Shown here piece by piece: positions 16,083-23,572 of a DNA stretch of 64,000 nt (the first letter of the stretch is position 1; each line of letters opens with the position of its first letter). The stretch covers positions 62,001-126,000 of the forward strand of contig NZ_VMRJ01000007.1 in the NCBI RefSeq assembly GCF_007713685.1, read 5' to 3'. Under the pieces are notes generated by a model. That model was not told where the DNA came from and did no database searches. It saw only the letters and a program-made list of their open reading frames with translations. Origin of the DNA: Hymenobacter setariae (GTDB taxonomy: Bacteria > Bacteroidota > Bacteroidia > Cytophagales > Hymenobacteraceae). The position numbers were made by a program, and so were the translations under genes.

Positions 16083-17102
16083 TTGAAAATATCTCTCTAT
16101 CCGAAGGCCCTCCTTTTGGCGGGCGTGGCCCTGCTGGCCGGCTGCAAGCAAGGCGAAGAAGCTGGCTGCCGCCCCGACCCAGCGGCTAATGCGCCAGTTG
16201 CATCGCTGCAGCTGAAGCACTTGGAGCGCGCTTTTTTCCAGATTAAAAATCCTGCTCAAGGGTTGCAGTTTATGCAAGCCAACCCGGCCTTTGCGCGCTA
16301 TTATTTGCAAGTAGGACAAGCGCCTTCGCCTAATGCGCTGGCTACCAGCCTAGCTCAGCTCGCTACTAACCCAGCTTTGGAGAAGCTAGGGCGCGAGACG
16401 GCGGCGGCCTTTCCCGATTCGGCGAGCCTGCGGCGTGACTTAGGGACGATGTTTGGGAAGGTACATTATTACTTCCCCGATTTCAAGACGCCACCCGTAG
16501 CGGCCACCTACGTGAGTGGACTGCTAGGCAAGGATATTTTTGTGAATGACAGCCTGTTGGTACTCAGCCTCGACTGGTACATCGGGCCCAAAGCCAGCTA
16601 CCGGCCCGACCTGCCGGGCTATATGCTGCGGCGCTATCGCCCGGCCAACTTACTACCCACGCTGGCCACGGCAGTAGCGGGCAAGTACGTGCCGCGTAAG
16701 CTTACAGCCCCGTCGGTGCTCGACGAAATGATAAGCCAGGGCAAGCGCCTGTACTTCGCAGGGCAGGTGCTGCCCTGCGCGCCCGATACGCTGCTCATGG
16801 GCTACACTGGCAAAGAGCTAAGTGGTCTTCAATTTAATGAAGCCAAGGTATGGGGGCATTTTCTGGAGAATAACCTGCTGTATTCGAGTACGCCCTTTCT
16901 GATTCAGAAGTACGTAGCCGAGCGGCCCAACGTGCCCGAAATCGACGCCACCTGCCCCGGCCGCGTGGGCCAGTGGGTGGGCTTACAAATCATTCGTAAG
17001 TACATGGCCGAGCACCCCGGTGTAACCTTGCCGCAGCTTATGGCCCAAACCGACGCTCAGCGCATTTTAACTGAGTCGCACTATCGCCCGAAGAAGAGCT
17101 AG
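16083..17102 (+). CDS. gldB: Gliding motility lipoprotein GldB
   Basis: Lipoprotein of 339 residues with lipobox Cys21 (ALLAGC). The body fits GldB: LDWYIGPKASYRPDLPGYM in the middle and the C-terminal GRVGQWVGLQIIRKYM and ESHYRPKK. Start is TTG at 16083; the next in-frame ATG would lose the signal peptide. GldB is essential for gliding and type IX secretion in F. johnsoniae, function unknown. It lies in the same region as gldD, as in other gliding species, although the intervening genes differ. A glycosyltransferase gene follows after 44 bases and may be co-transcribed. Confidence 0.88.
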   Translation: MKISLYPKALLLAGVALLAGCKQGEEAGCRPDPAANAPVASLQLKHLERAFFQIKNPAQGLQFMQANPAFARYYLQVGQAPSPNALATSLAQLATNPALEKLGRETAAAFPDSASLRRDLGTMFGKVHYYFPDFKTPPVAATYVSGLLGKDIFVNDSLLVLSLDWYIGPKASYRPDLPGYMLRRYRPANLLPTLATAVAGKYVPRKLTAPSVLDEMISQGKRLYFAGQVLPCAPDTLLMGYTGKELSGLQFNEAKVWGHFLENNLLYSSTPFLIQKYVAERPNVPEIDATCPGRVGQWVGLQIIRKYMAEHPGVTLPQLMAQTDAQRILTESHYRPKKS

Positions 17103-17146
17103 GAAATGATAATCAATTAACTATCTATTTTTAGCTTGTAGCTCTC

Positions 17147-18361
17147 TTGCACGTCGCCGTTTTTAGCCAGTACCATACCAGCCCCGACTGCCCGGCTACC
17201 AGCCGGCACTACACGCTGCTGGCTGAGCTGGTGAAACACCATCGTGTGTCGCTGCTGACTACGCCGGCCTGGCGGAGCCAGCAGCTAACGCAGGAATTTG
17301 CATGGGTGCCGCCCGGCGTAGAGCTGTACGAGGCTAATATCCCCTATGACAATAAGATGGGGCCGGCACGCCGGGCGCTGGCGTTTGCGCAGTACGCGGC
17401 GTGGGCCGTGCGGGCGGGCCGCCGCCTAGGTCGCCCCGATGTAGTGTGGGGCATCAGCACGCCACTAACGGCGGCGTGGGCGGCCGCACGAGTGGCGCAG
17501 CACTGGCAAGTGCCGTGGGTGTTTGAGGTGCAGGACTTGTGGCCCTCGTTTCCGGTAGCTATGGGTGCGGTGCCTACAGCATTGGCTCGGCGGCAGCTAT
17601 TTGCGCTGGAAAAACGGCTGTATGACAGTGCCGCGCATATTGTGCCCCTTTCGCCTGACATGAGTACCTACGTGACTGACCTAGGTGTGCCTCCCGCCAA
17701 AATCACCACGCTGCTCAATGGCACCGACCTCGACTTGGCAGCTCGGGCCACTCCCGAAGCTGTGGCTGCACTGCGCCACGCTCAGGGCCTAGGTGGCCAG
17801 CGGGTGATACTCTACGCCGGCACATTTGGCCGGGCCAATGACATGCCCACCGTGGTAGCCGCGGCCGAAGCTATGATGGCAGCCGACCCTACCGTGACTT
17901 GGTTGTTTTTAGGCCACGGGCACTATGCACCGCTGGTGGCAGTGGCGGCAGCCCGCTGGCCGGGGCGCATCCGGCTCATAGGTGGGCAGCCGCGACACGC
18001 GGTATTTAGCTGGTTTGCGCTGGCCGATGTGGCAGTAGTGTCCTTTTTAAATCTGCCCGTGCTCGATACCAACTCCCCAGCTAAGCTTTATGATGCGCTG
18101 GCTGTGGGTACGCCCGTTGTTGTCACCAACCAAGGCTGGACCAAAACCTTGGTGGAACAGTACGGCTGCGGCTGGTATGCCCCGGCCGGCGACGCTACGG
18201 CTCTGGCCGCGCAGCTGCAGACAGTGCTGGCTACGCCCGCCGCGCTGGCCGAGGCCGGCGCACGTGGCCAGCAGCTAGCACTACGGGCTTTCGACCGCCG
18301 TCAGCTAGCCACCCAGATGCTCGCTATTTTGGCAACTGCTGCCGAAATGCCCCACCGTTAG
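17147..18361 (+). CDS. Glycosyltransferase family 4 (WbuB-like)
   Basis: GT-B glycosyltransferase of 404 residues. N-terminal Rossmann domain begins HVAVFSQYHTSP; the EVQDLWPSF segment is typical of WbuB-type transferases acting on surface polysaccharides. The C-terminal nucleotide-sugar-binding half has LYAGTFGRANDMP and SPAKLYDALAVGTPVVV, the family's E/D-x7-E region being replaced by a K-rich variant. Start is TTG at 17147, since the next Met is about residue 70. It likely adds a sugar to lipopolysaccharide, exopolysaccharide or a glycoprotein; the acceptor is unknown. It follows gldB closely. No other polysaccharide genes except the GT2 gene at 18797 are near. Confidence 0.85.
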   Translation: MHVAVFSQYHTSPDCPATSRHYTLLAELVKHHRVSLLTTPAWRSQQLTQEFAWVPPGVELYEANIPYDNKMGPARRALAFAQYAAWAVRAGRRLGRPDVVWGISTPLTAAWAAARVAQHWQVPWVFEVQDLWPSFPVAMGAVPTALARRQLFALEKRLYDSAAHIVPLSPDMSTYVTDLGVPPAKITTLLNGTDLDLAARATPEAVAALRHAQGLGGQRVILYAGTFGRANDMPTVVAAAEAMMAADPTVTWLFLGHGHYAPLVAVAAARWPGRIRLIGGQPRHAVFSWFALADVAVVSFLNLPVLDTNSPAKLYDALAVGTPVVVTNQGWTKTLVEQYGCGWYAPAGDATALAAQLQTVLATPAALAEAGARGQQLALRAFDRRQLATQMLAILATAAEMPHR

Positions 18362-18796
18362 CCCTAGGTAGAGCAACGGACTTGATGAATATCGCTATTA
18401 GCAAAGTACTCTAGCGTGTCAAACACCGTGGGCGGAGTGATGCAGTGATACCTTTTGCTGAACACCTAGGATGTGTCGTTCTCAGCCAACTTCAAGCTGA
18501 ATAAAAGAACGCCACTAAAGCGTTTATTCTATTGGCAATCAGTCTTCTCTTCAATAATAACTTAGCCTAAACGCACCAGCGCATTAAGCTATATGTAGGA
18601 CGTTCGGTACACTTTTCTTAATACCTGCTTATTTAATAAGAGAAAAGTACTATCCGTATTTACCTCATTCAACTATCAAAAAATCAGTAGTTTGCTCAGC
18701 AACGGCCATGATACACGCCGCCGTAGAAAAGGAGCCACCTAGGGGCTAGCTACACCTGCCTTTTGGGTAGCCACTCGCATTGGTAGAGCGGCATCT
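18362..18796. other. 435-base spacer without recognisable gene
   Basis: Three CCTAGG hexamers lie here (near 18363, 18467 and 18738), plus an imperfect dyad ACTTTTCTTA...TAAGAGAAAAGT at about 18610-18650. I see no ORF, tRNA or clear promoter. Confidence 0.5.
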
Positions 18797-19894
18797 ATGG
18801 TTTGGTTGACAATATTCTTTGGCGGTTTTTTTGGACTCTTCGCCCTTATACTCCTACGTGCGGGATGGCCCCGGCCGGCGCTTCCACCGCTTACGAGTTA
18901 CCCACGCGTGAGCATTTTAGTAGCGGCACGCAACGAGGCTGCTACCATCGAGCGCTGCTTAGCCTCTTTGGCAGAGCTAAATTATCCGGTCGACAAGCTC
19001 GAAATCCTGATTGGTGACGATGCCTCGACCGACGAGACCAGTGCCGTGGTGCAGCGCTTTATTAAAGACCAACCGCACTTTCAACTCCTGCCCATTCGGC
19101 ACCGCCTAGGTACGGCTCGTGGCAAAGGCAATGTGCTGGCACATTTGTGCCGCGCCGCTACCACCGACTACTTCTTGCTGACCGATGCCGACATGGCACT
19201 TAGCCCCGACTGGGTGCAGACCATGGTAGCAGCCGCGCCGGCGGGGGTGGGTATCGTCACGGGCATCACTACGGCCGATGGGTCGCTGTTTGGGCGGCTA
19301 CAGGGGCTCGACTGGCTCTTTGGCCTCAATCTTATCCGGCTGCTTACTGATTGCGGACTGCCTATTACGGCAGTGGGCAACAATATGCTCGTGACGCGGG
19401 CAGCCTATGAGTCTAGCGGTGGCTACGAGGCGCTGGCGTTTAGCATCACCGAGGACCTCCAACTTTTTCAGCAAGTAGTAGCCCAGGGCTGGCGCTGCCA
19501 AAACATTATCGACCCACGCGTACTGGGCATTTCGGCGCCGCAGCCTACTCTTGGCCACCTGCTGCGCCAGCGCAAGCGCTGGATGAAGGGCGCGAGCCGC
19601 TTGCCTTGGCAGCTAGGCGCACTCTTTAGCTTTTACGGGATGTTTTACACGGTACTGGGCTGGCCCAACCTGCTTCCGCTGAGCACCATCGGGATGCTGT
19701 ATGCAGGTAAGGTATTATGCCAAAGCCTCTTTCTAACCATCACCCTGCGGCAGGCGGGGCACCGCGAGCGCCTAGGTGTGCTCCTACTCTACGATGGCTA
19801 TTTGCTGCTGATGTCGCTGGCAGTACTGGCTTACACCGTGTGGCCTGGCAATATCGAGTGGAAGGCACGCCGCTACGACTGGGTCGAAGGGTAA
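18797..19894 (+). CDS. Membrane-bound family 2 glycosyltransferase
   Basis: GT2 transferase of 365 residues. An N-terminal membrane helix precedes the GT-A domain, which shows VSILVAARNEAATI, the DDAS motif, the metal-binding DAD in LLTDADMAL, TEDLQ as the catalytic base motif, and QRKRW for the acceptor. Two or three membrane helices follow at the C-terminus. This is the layout of processive or polyprenyl-linked sugar transferases in the inner membrane. Substrate unknown. The spacer to the GT4 gene is 435 bases, so it has its own promoter. The gene may start at another codon near 18797 without changing the domains. Confidence 0.85.
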   Translation: MVWLTIFFGGFFGLFALILLRAGWPRPALPPLTSYPRVSILVAARNEAATIERCLASLAELNYPVDKLEILIGDDASTDETSAVVQRFIKDQPHFQLLPIRHRLGTARGKGNVLAHLCRAATTDYFLLTDADMALSPDWVQTMVAAAPAGVGIVTGITTADGSLFGRLQGLDWLFGLNLIRLLTDCGLPITAVGNNMLVTRAAYESSGGYEALAFSITEDLQLFQQVVAQGWRCQNIIDPRVLGISAPQPTLGHLLRQRKRWMKGASRLPWQLGALFSFYGMFYTVLGWPNLLPLSTIGMLYAGKVLCQSLFLTITLRQAGHRERLGVLLLYDGYLLLMSLAVLAYTVWPGNIEWKARRYDWVEG

Positions 19895-19915
19895 GCGAAA
19901 ATGAGTAATTGGACA

Positions 19916-20020
19916 AGGAGCAATGAGCAGATATAACTCATTATAAATCAATTATTATCATTACTTATAGATTATTACGCCTATTAAACTGCTATTAACT
20001 ATTCACCGCTCATTGCTCCT
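19916..20020. repeat. 13-bp inverted repeat in AT-rich spacer
   Basis: AGGAGCAATGAGC (19916-19928) and GCTCATTGCTCCT (20008-20020) flank an AT-rich core. The word GCTCATTGCTC recurs at about 25270, suggesting a dispersed spacer repeat rather than a terminator. Confidence 0.5.
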
Positions 20021-20028
20021 ACTTCTTT

Positions 20029-20937
20029 ATGGCTACTTCTTCAAACGAGCGTCACCCGGTGCGCACGACGCTACTCGTATTGCTTGGGCTTTTGGTGGTA
20101 GGCGGCGGCATTACCTACTTCGCCACCGACCACGGCAAAGCCTTGCTGCCCACCCTAGAGCAGCCTATGCTCAACATCAGTCAGATTACCCGCGAGCGCC
20201 TAAAAGGGCAGTTTATGGTGAAGCTGCGCAACCATGCGCCCATTGACCTTAAGATTGATAGTCTGCGCTACAAAGCACGCATGGAAGGCAAACAGTTGGC
20301 GCACGGCCACAAAGCCCGCCCGCTTGTGGTCAAGGGCAATGCCCTTGGCAGCCTAGAGCTGCCCCTCACCCTCAACCTGCCGCAGGTGGCGCATGAGGCC
20401 AAAACCGCGCAGCGCGACTGCGTGACCGTGCAGCTGCACACCGTACTTTACGCCGACTTGCCCGGCGTGGGCCCCAAGGAAATACCGGTGGATGTGCGCA
20501 AGCGCGTCTACATCCCGAAGCTGCCTAAGATAGAAGTGGCCGACGTGGACATCACCAAGCTCGGGCTAAATAAAGAGGAGGCCACGGTGAACCTGCGCGT
20601 GACCAACTACGAATCCATTCCCTTCACCGTGAAACAAGTGAATTACCGCTTTCAGGTGGAGGACGACCTCGACGTGAAAGGTCAGGAAACCAAGGATGTT
20701 ACTTTCAAAAAGAAAGGCACTGAGCTGATGCCCATCCACGTAAAGTTTCAGCCCAAGAAGATGCCTAAGGTACTGTTCAAGACCATTTTCAAACCTAAGA
20801 AAACGGATTATAAGCTCACGGGCACGGCTACCATTGCCGCTGGCCCGGCCAGCGCCCGCGATGCTACCATGCACTTCAATAGCAGCGGTACTATGAAAGA
20901 ACTGAAAGAACTGGCCAAAGGCGATAAAGATGAATAG
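20029..20937 (+). CDS. LEA type 2 family protein
   Basis: Protein of 302 residues with one N-terminal membrane helix (about 12-30, VLLGLLVVGGGITYF), so anchored in the inner membrane or exported. Two tandem beta-sandwich domains of the LEA14/WHy type follow. The second is clearest, with VRVTNYESIPFTVKQVNYRF-like periodicity; the first has LRNHAPIDLKIDSLRYKA. The family is linked to desiccation and stress in plants and is widespread in bacteria without a defined activity. The C-terminus is Lys/Glu/Asp-rich (ELKELAKGDKDE). It may be co-transcribed with the small gene at 20994. Confidence 0.78.
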   Translation: MATSSNERHPVRTTLLVLLGLLVVGGGITYFATDHGKALLPTLEQPMLNISQITRERLKGQFMVKLRNHAPIDLKIDSLRYKARMEGKQLAHGHKARPLVVKGNALGSLELPLTLNLPQVAHEAKTAQRDCVTVQLHTVLYADLPGVGPKEIPVDVRKRVYIPKLPKIEVADVDITKLGLNKEEATVNLRVTNYESIPFTVKQVNYRFQVEDDLDVKGQETKDVTFKKKGTELMPIHVKFQPKKMPKVLFKTIFKPKKTDYKLTGTATIAAGPASARDATMHFNSSGTMKELKELAKGDKDE

Positions 20938-20993
20938 CAATTGCCAGCAGTCCCAAACTACCACCTAGGTTCACTCAAAATCACTTTCGCGCG

Positions 20994-21248
20994 ATGCCTC
21001 TCCACCCCGAACTAGACAAAAAGCTAAGCAAAATCTACGAGCCCCGCACGACCATCGACGACGTATTCAAGGGCTATGATATCACCTTCGTAACCAACGA
21101 AAATGGCGAGCCAGTACTGCTGTTCTTTGGCAAGCGCCGGCCCGACGGCCTCATTGCTGGCGAGCGCTTCACACGCACCATCAAGCGGCAGCCGGGCAGT
21201 TTAGAAGTAAAATCCAGCCACTGGGACAACCAAGGCAAGATTAGATAA
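20994..21248 (+). CDS. Conserved small protein of unknown function
   Basis: ORF of 84 residues, soluble, no signal peptide. It starts MPLHPELDKKLSKIYEPRTT and has a beta-rich core (YDITFVTNENGEPVLLFFGKR). The balanced composition and codon use like its neighbours suggest a real gene. It follows the LEA gene after 56 bases on the same strand. I do not recognise the family. Confidence 0.6.
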   Translation: MPLHPELDKKLSKIYEPRTTIDDVFKGYDITFVTNENGEPVLLFFGKRRPDGLIAGERFTRTIKRQPGSLEVKSSHWDNQGKIR

Positions 21249-21383
21249 GCAGTGAGGCGAGCCCGGAGAAGCTAAGTTTTTAGCGCCTTCCCACGCCTAA
21301 ATTTTAGAAACAACCTATTGGCAGACCTATAGCATTATAGAAAGTCATAACAGAATATTACTTAGTATAGCTAGATAGTATCA

Positions 21384-21409
21384 TTGACCTATCATTTTCC
21401 CTATCTTTG
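21384..21409 (+). promoter_or_regulatory. Promoter before the 40-residue ORF
   Basis: TTG (21384-21386), 15 bases, then TATCTTTG (21402-21409), an exact -7 box; the spacer is slightly short. The ORF at 21512 begins about 100 bases downstream. It lies in the 781-base gap between genes at 21248 and 22030. Confidence 0.5.
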
Positions 21410-21511
21410 GAGCGAGGCTATTTGTAGCTTTCATTATCATTTACTTACGGCAGCCATTACGAGTTGATTTGCGCTTCTTAGCTCCTCTCCTATTGGCTGC
21501 GCTCGCTCTCT

Positions 21512-21634
21512 ATGAAAACTCTCTACTTTGCAACCTGGCCTTTGCTGGCCAGCTACTCACCCATTGCAATGGTGCATGGCCAGCCACACACACCAACGGG
21601 CCCACCGGACACTAGCTTACCACATTGGGGCTAG
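21512..21634 (+). pseudogene. Short secreted ORF, possibly a decayed sorting-signal protein
   Basis: ATG at 21512 gives 40 residues: a signal-like start (MKTLYFATWPLLASYSPIAM), then QPHTPTGPPDTSLP and a TAG at 21632. The Pro/Thr-rich stretch resembles the linker of the small PLDGG protein at 51586. After the TAG, other frames encode hydrophobic stretches up to about 21760, as if a frameshift had broken a signal-linker-transmembrane protein. It could equally be a genuine 40-residue peptide or chance. The rest of the gap to 22030 holds a weak dyad (GCCCTCAAGA near 21812, TCTTGTGAGGGC near 21848) and one CCTAGG. Confidence 0.35.
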
Positions 21635-22029
21635 GTGGCAACAGCTGCTTGTGCATTCGCCAGCTGTCTTAGCGTGCGCAGGTACCTGGCTCTCGTTGGT
21701 GGGCCTACTCTACCAAACACTAGCATTGGGTTCCCAGCAACTGTGGCATTAGCAGCTACCGGTGGTGCTCGCTAGGTGAGCACATTCGCTTGCCTATATC
21801 CTAGGATAAAGCGCCCTCAAGAGGACTAAGTCTTTTGCTTACCCCTTTCTTGTGAGGGCCCGCTGAGCCTATAGCAGTAGCTTATTGAGCAGCTGAACCC
21901 TTAGCCTTTGCATAAAAGGCGCATAGGTCATCACCGACGAATAACTCTTCTTACTATTAGCAATGGTACATACTTCTTTGCTAATCTTTCTCCCTCGAAT
22001 AAGCTATTGTTAAAAGGAAAGGACCCGCT

Positions 22030-23076
22030 ATGAAATCCAAGCGTTACGCATTGATATTCCTTTTACTTAGCATTCTGTTTCTAACTTCTGTGCAACGCTC
22101 TGTGGCGCAGCGAACGCAAATCAGAGGGTTTGTAGATGCTTCTACGTATTACCAGAGAGGGAAATTAAACTTTAGCCTTGGTGAACAAGACTTATTTATT
22201 ACTTCCGAAATAACGCAGCGGTTATCTTTCTTAGGAGAAACAGTTTTTAAGTATTCGCCAGATTCGCCTACTGATTTTGATATTAGTATCGAGCGCATTA
22301 TTTTAAAATACAATTACTTCGGCAACCACAGCGTGCTGCTTGGCAAGCACCACACGCCCATCAACTATTGGAATGATACTTACCACCATGGTAGGGTCTT
22401 TTTTCCGACGGTTGACCGGCCGCTCTTGTTTGCGCAGAATTTTATTCCGCTTCACACCACTGGCATCAGCTTACAAGGACAGAACCTAGGGCGACTCCGC
22501 TTCGGCTACGATGCCATGCTAGGCAACGGCCTAGGGTCAGGAGATGTGGAGGATAACAATAGGTTTAAGTCGCTTACGCTAGCAGTGCACATAAAGCCGA
22601 CCAATGGCATGCGCCTAGGGGCTTCCCTTTACCACGATGTTATCTCGAAGGGAAGTACCATCCACAACCACTCAACTGGCGGCACCACTCTAGCGCTCAG
22701 CAGAATAAGCCAGAATATCATGACGGCTTCGGTGGCATACAACGACTCTATTTTTTCCAAGAAATTCGAGTTGCTGGTCGAGAGCAGCATGGCTGTCAAC
22801 AAGTCGGATAGCCTAGGTGAGCAAAAAGCGCTGGCTACCTACGCTTATGCTGGCCTTCGGATTACAGATAAAATCATTCCTTATGTCAGAGTCGATGACA
22901 TCCGGTATAACCATAGAGAAGTCTACTTCATGGACAACAATACGCGCTCCTTTGTAGGAGGCGTGCGGTACGAACTGAGTTACCTAGCTGTATTTAAACT
23001 TGAATACCAGCACGTAGAGAGCCACATGTATACTAATTCAGACAACCTCATTTTCCAGGTTGCAGTTGGGTTTTAG
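22030..23076 (+). CDS. Outer membrane porin-like beta-barrel
   Basis: Protein of 348 residues with signal peptide (cleavage expected after SVAQ) and a barrel-like mature part with alternating residues throughout and a C-terminal Phe (FQVAVGF). Early in the barrel are IRGFVDASTYY and LGKHHTPINYWNDTYHHGR, a His-rich loop that could bind metal or anion (inference). There is no TonB plug, so it should act as a passive pore or sensor component. It is the first gene of a three-gene unit; the PstS-like gene begins 13 bases after its stop. Base composition is noticeably richer in A+T than flanking genes. Confidence 0.75.
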   Translation: MKSKRYALIFLLLSILFLTSVQRSVAQRTQIRGFVDASTYYQRGKLNFSLGEQDLFITSEITQRLSFLGETVFKYSPDSPTDFDISIERIILKYNYFGNHSVLLGKHHTPINYWNDTYHHGRVFFPTVDRPLLFAQNFIPLHTTGISLQGQNLGRLRFGYDAMLGNGLGSGDVEDNNRFKSLTLAVHIKPTNGMRLGASLYHDVISKGSTIHNHSTGGTTLALSRISQNIMTASVAYNDSIFSKKFELLVESSMAVNKSDSLGEQKALATYAYAGLRITDKIIPYVRVDDIRYNHREVYFMDNNTRSFVGGVRYELSYLAVFKLEYQHVESHMYTNSDNLIFQVAVGF

Positions 23077-23089
23077 CTTACTATTACTT

Positions 23090-23536
23090 ATGGCTTGGAT
23101 TTGGCGATTTTCTATTAGCGTTTTTATAATCAGCCTACTTTGTCACTTATCGGCGAGTGCGCAAGAATTGAATTTGGTAGTCATTGCCAACGGAAAAGGA
23201 ATACCGTCTGAAATGAAATTACCTCAATTGCAATCAACCATGCGGGGCGAAAAACTACGGTGGCCCGATGGTAGCAAGGTTATTATCGCGCTACTTAAGA
23301 GCAGCACACCTATTGGCGTTACTACTAGCAAGAAGATTTATAACATGAGTGCAAACGAGCTAAATAAATATTGGCTCGCTTTGGTATTTCAAGGAAAAGC
23401 TGATGCCCCTAATTTCTTCAACTCGGAAAGCGAACTAGAAGAATTTGTTTCCCAAACTAATGGAGCGATTGGCGTAGTTTCTCGTCCAACTGCCAGCAAT
23501 AAAGTTATTCTTATTGATGGGAAAAGGTTTTTATAA
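23090..23536 (+). CDS. Short PstS-like periplasmic binding protein
   Basis: Protein of 148 residues with signal peptide (cleavage near SASAQ). The mature part resembles one lobe of phosphate-binding PstS-type proteins: LRWPDGSKVIIALLK, then the WLALVFQGKADAPNFFNSESELEEFV region and NGAIGVVSR. These match the short substrate-binding-like proteins often annotated as phosphate ABC transporter substrate-binding proteins in Bacteroidota. It is about half the length of true PstS. There is no permease or ATPase nearby, so a sensory role with the following kinase is more likely than transport (inference). ATG at 23090 is preferred over an in-frame start at 23060 because it gives a clean signal peptide. 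Confidence 0.72.
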   Translation: MAWIWRFSISVFIISLLCHLSASAQELNLVVIANGKGIPSEMKLPQLQSTMRGEKLRWPDGSKVIIALLKSSTPIGVTTSKKIYNMSANELNKYWLALVFQGKADAPNFFNSESELEEFVSQTNGAIGVVSRPTASNKVILIDGKRFL

Positions 23537-23572
23537 GCGCCTTCTTTCCTTCGCCTCTAATCAATCTTTTGC

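Noticed and set aside
21528..21752. 74-codon frame starting MQPGLCWP
   Set aside because: It overlaps the more plausible signal-like ORF at 21512, has no family resemblance and no coding signature; it is kept only as part of the possible pseudogene.
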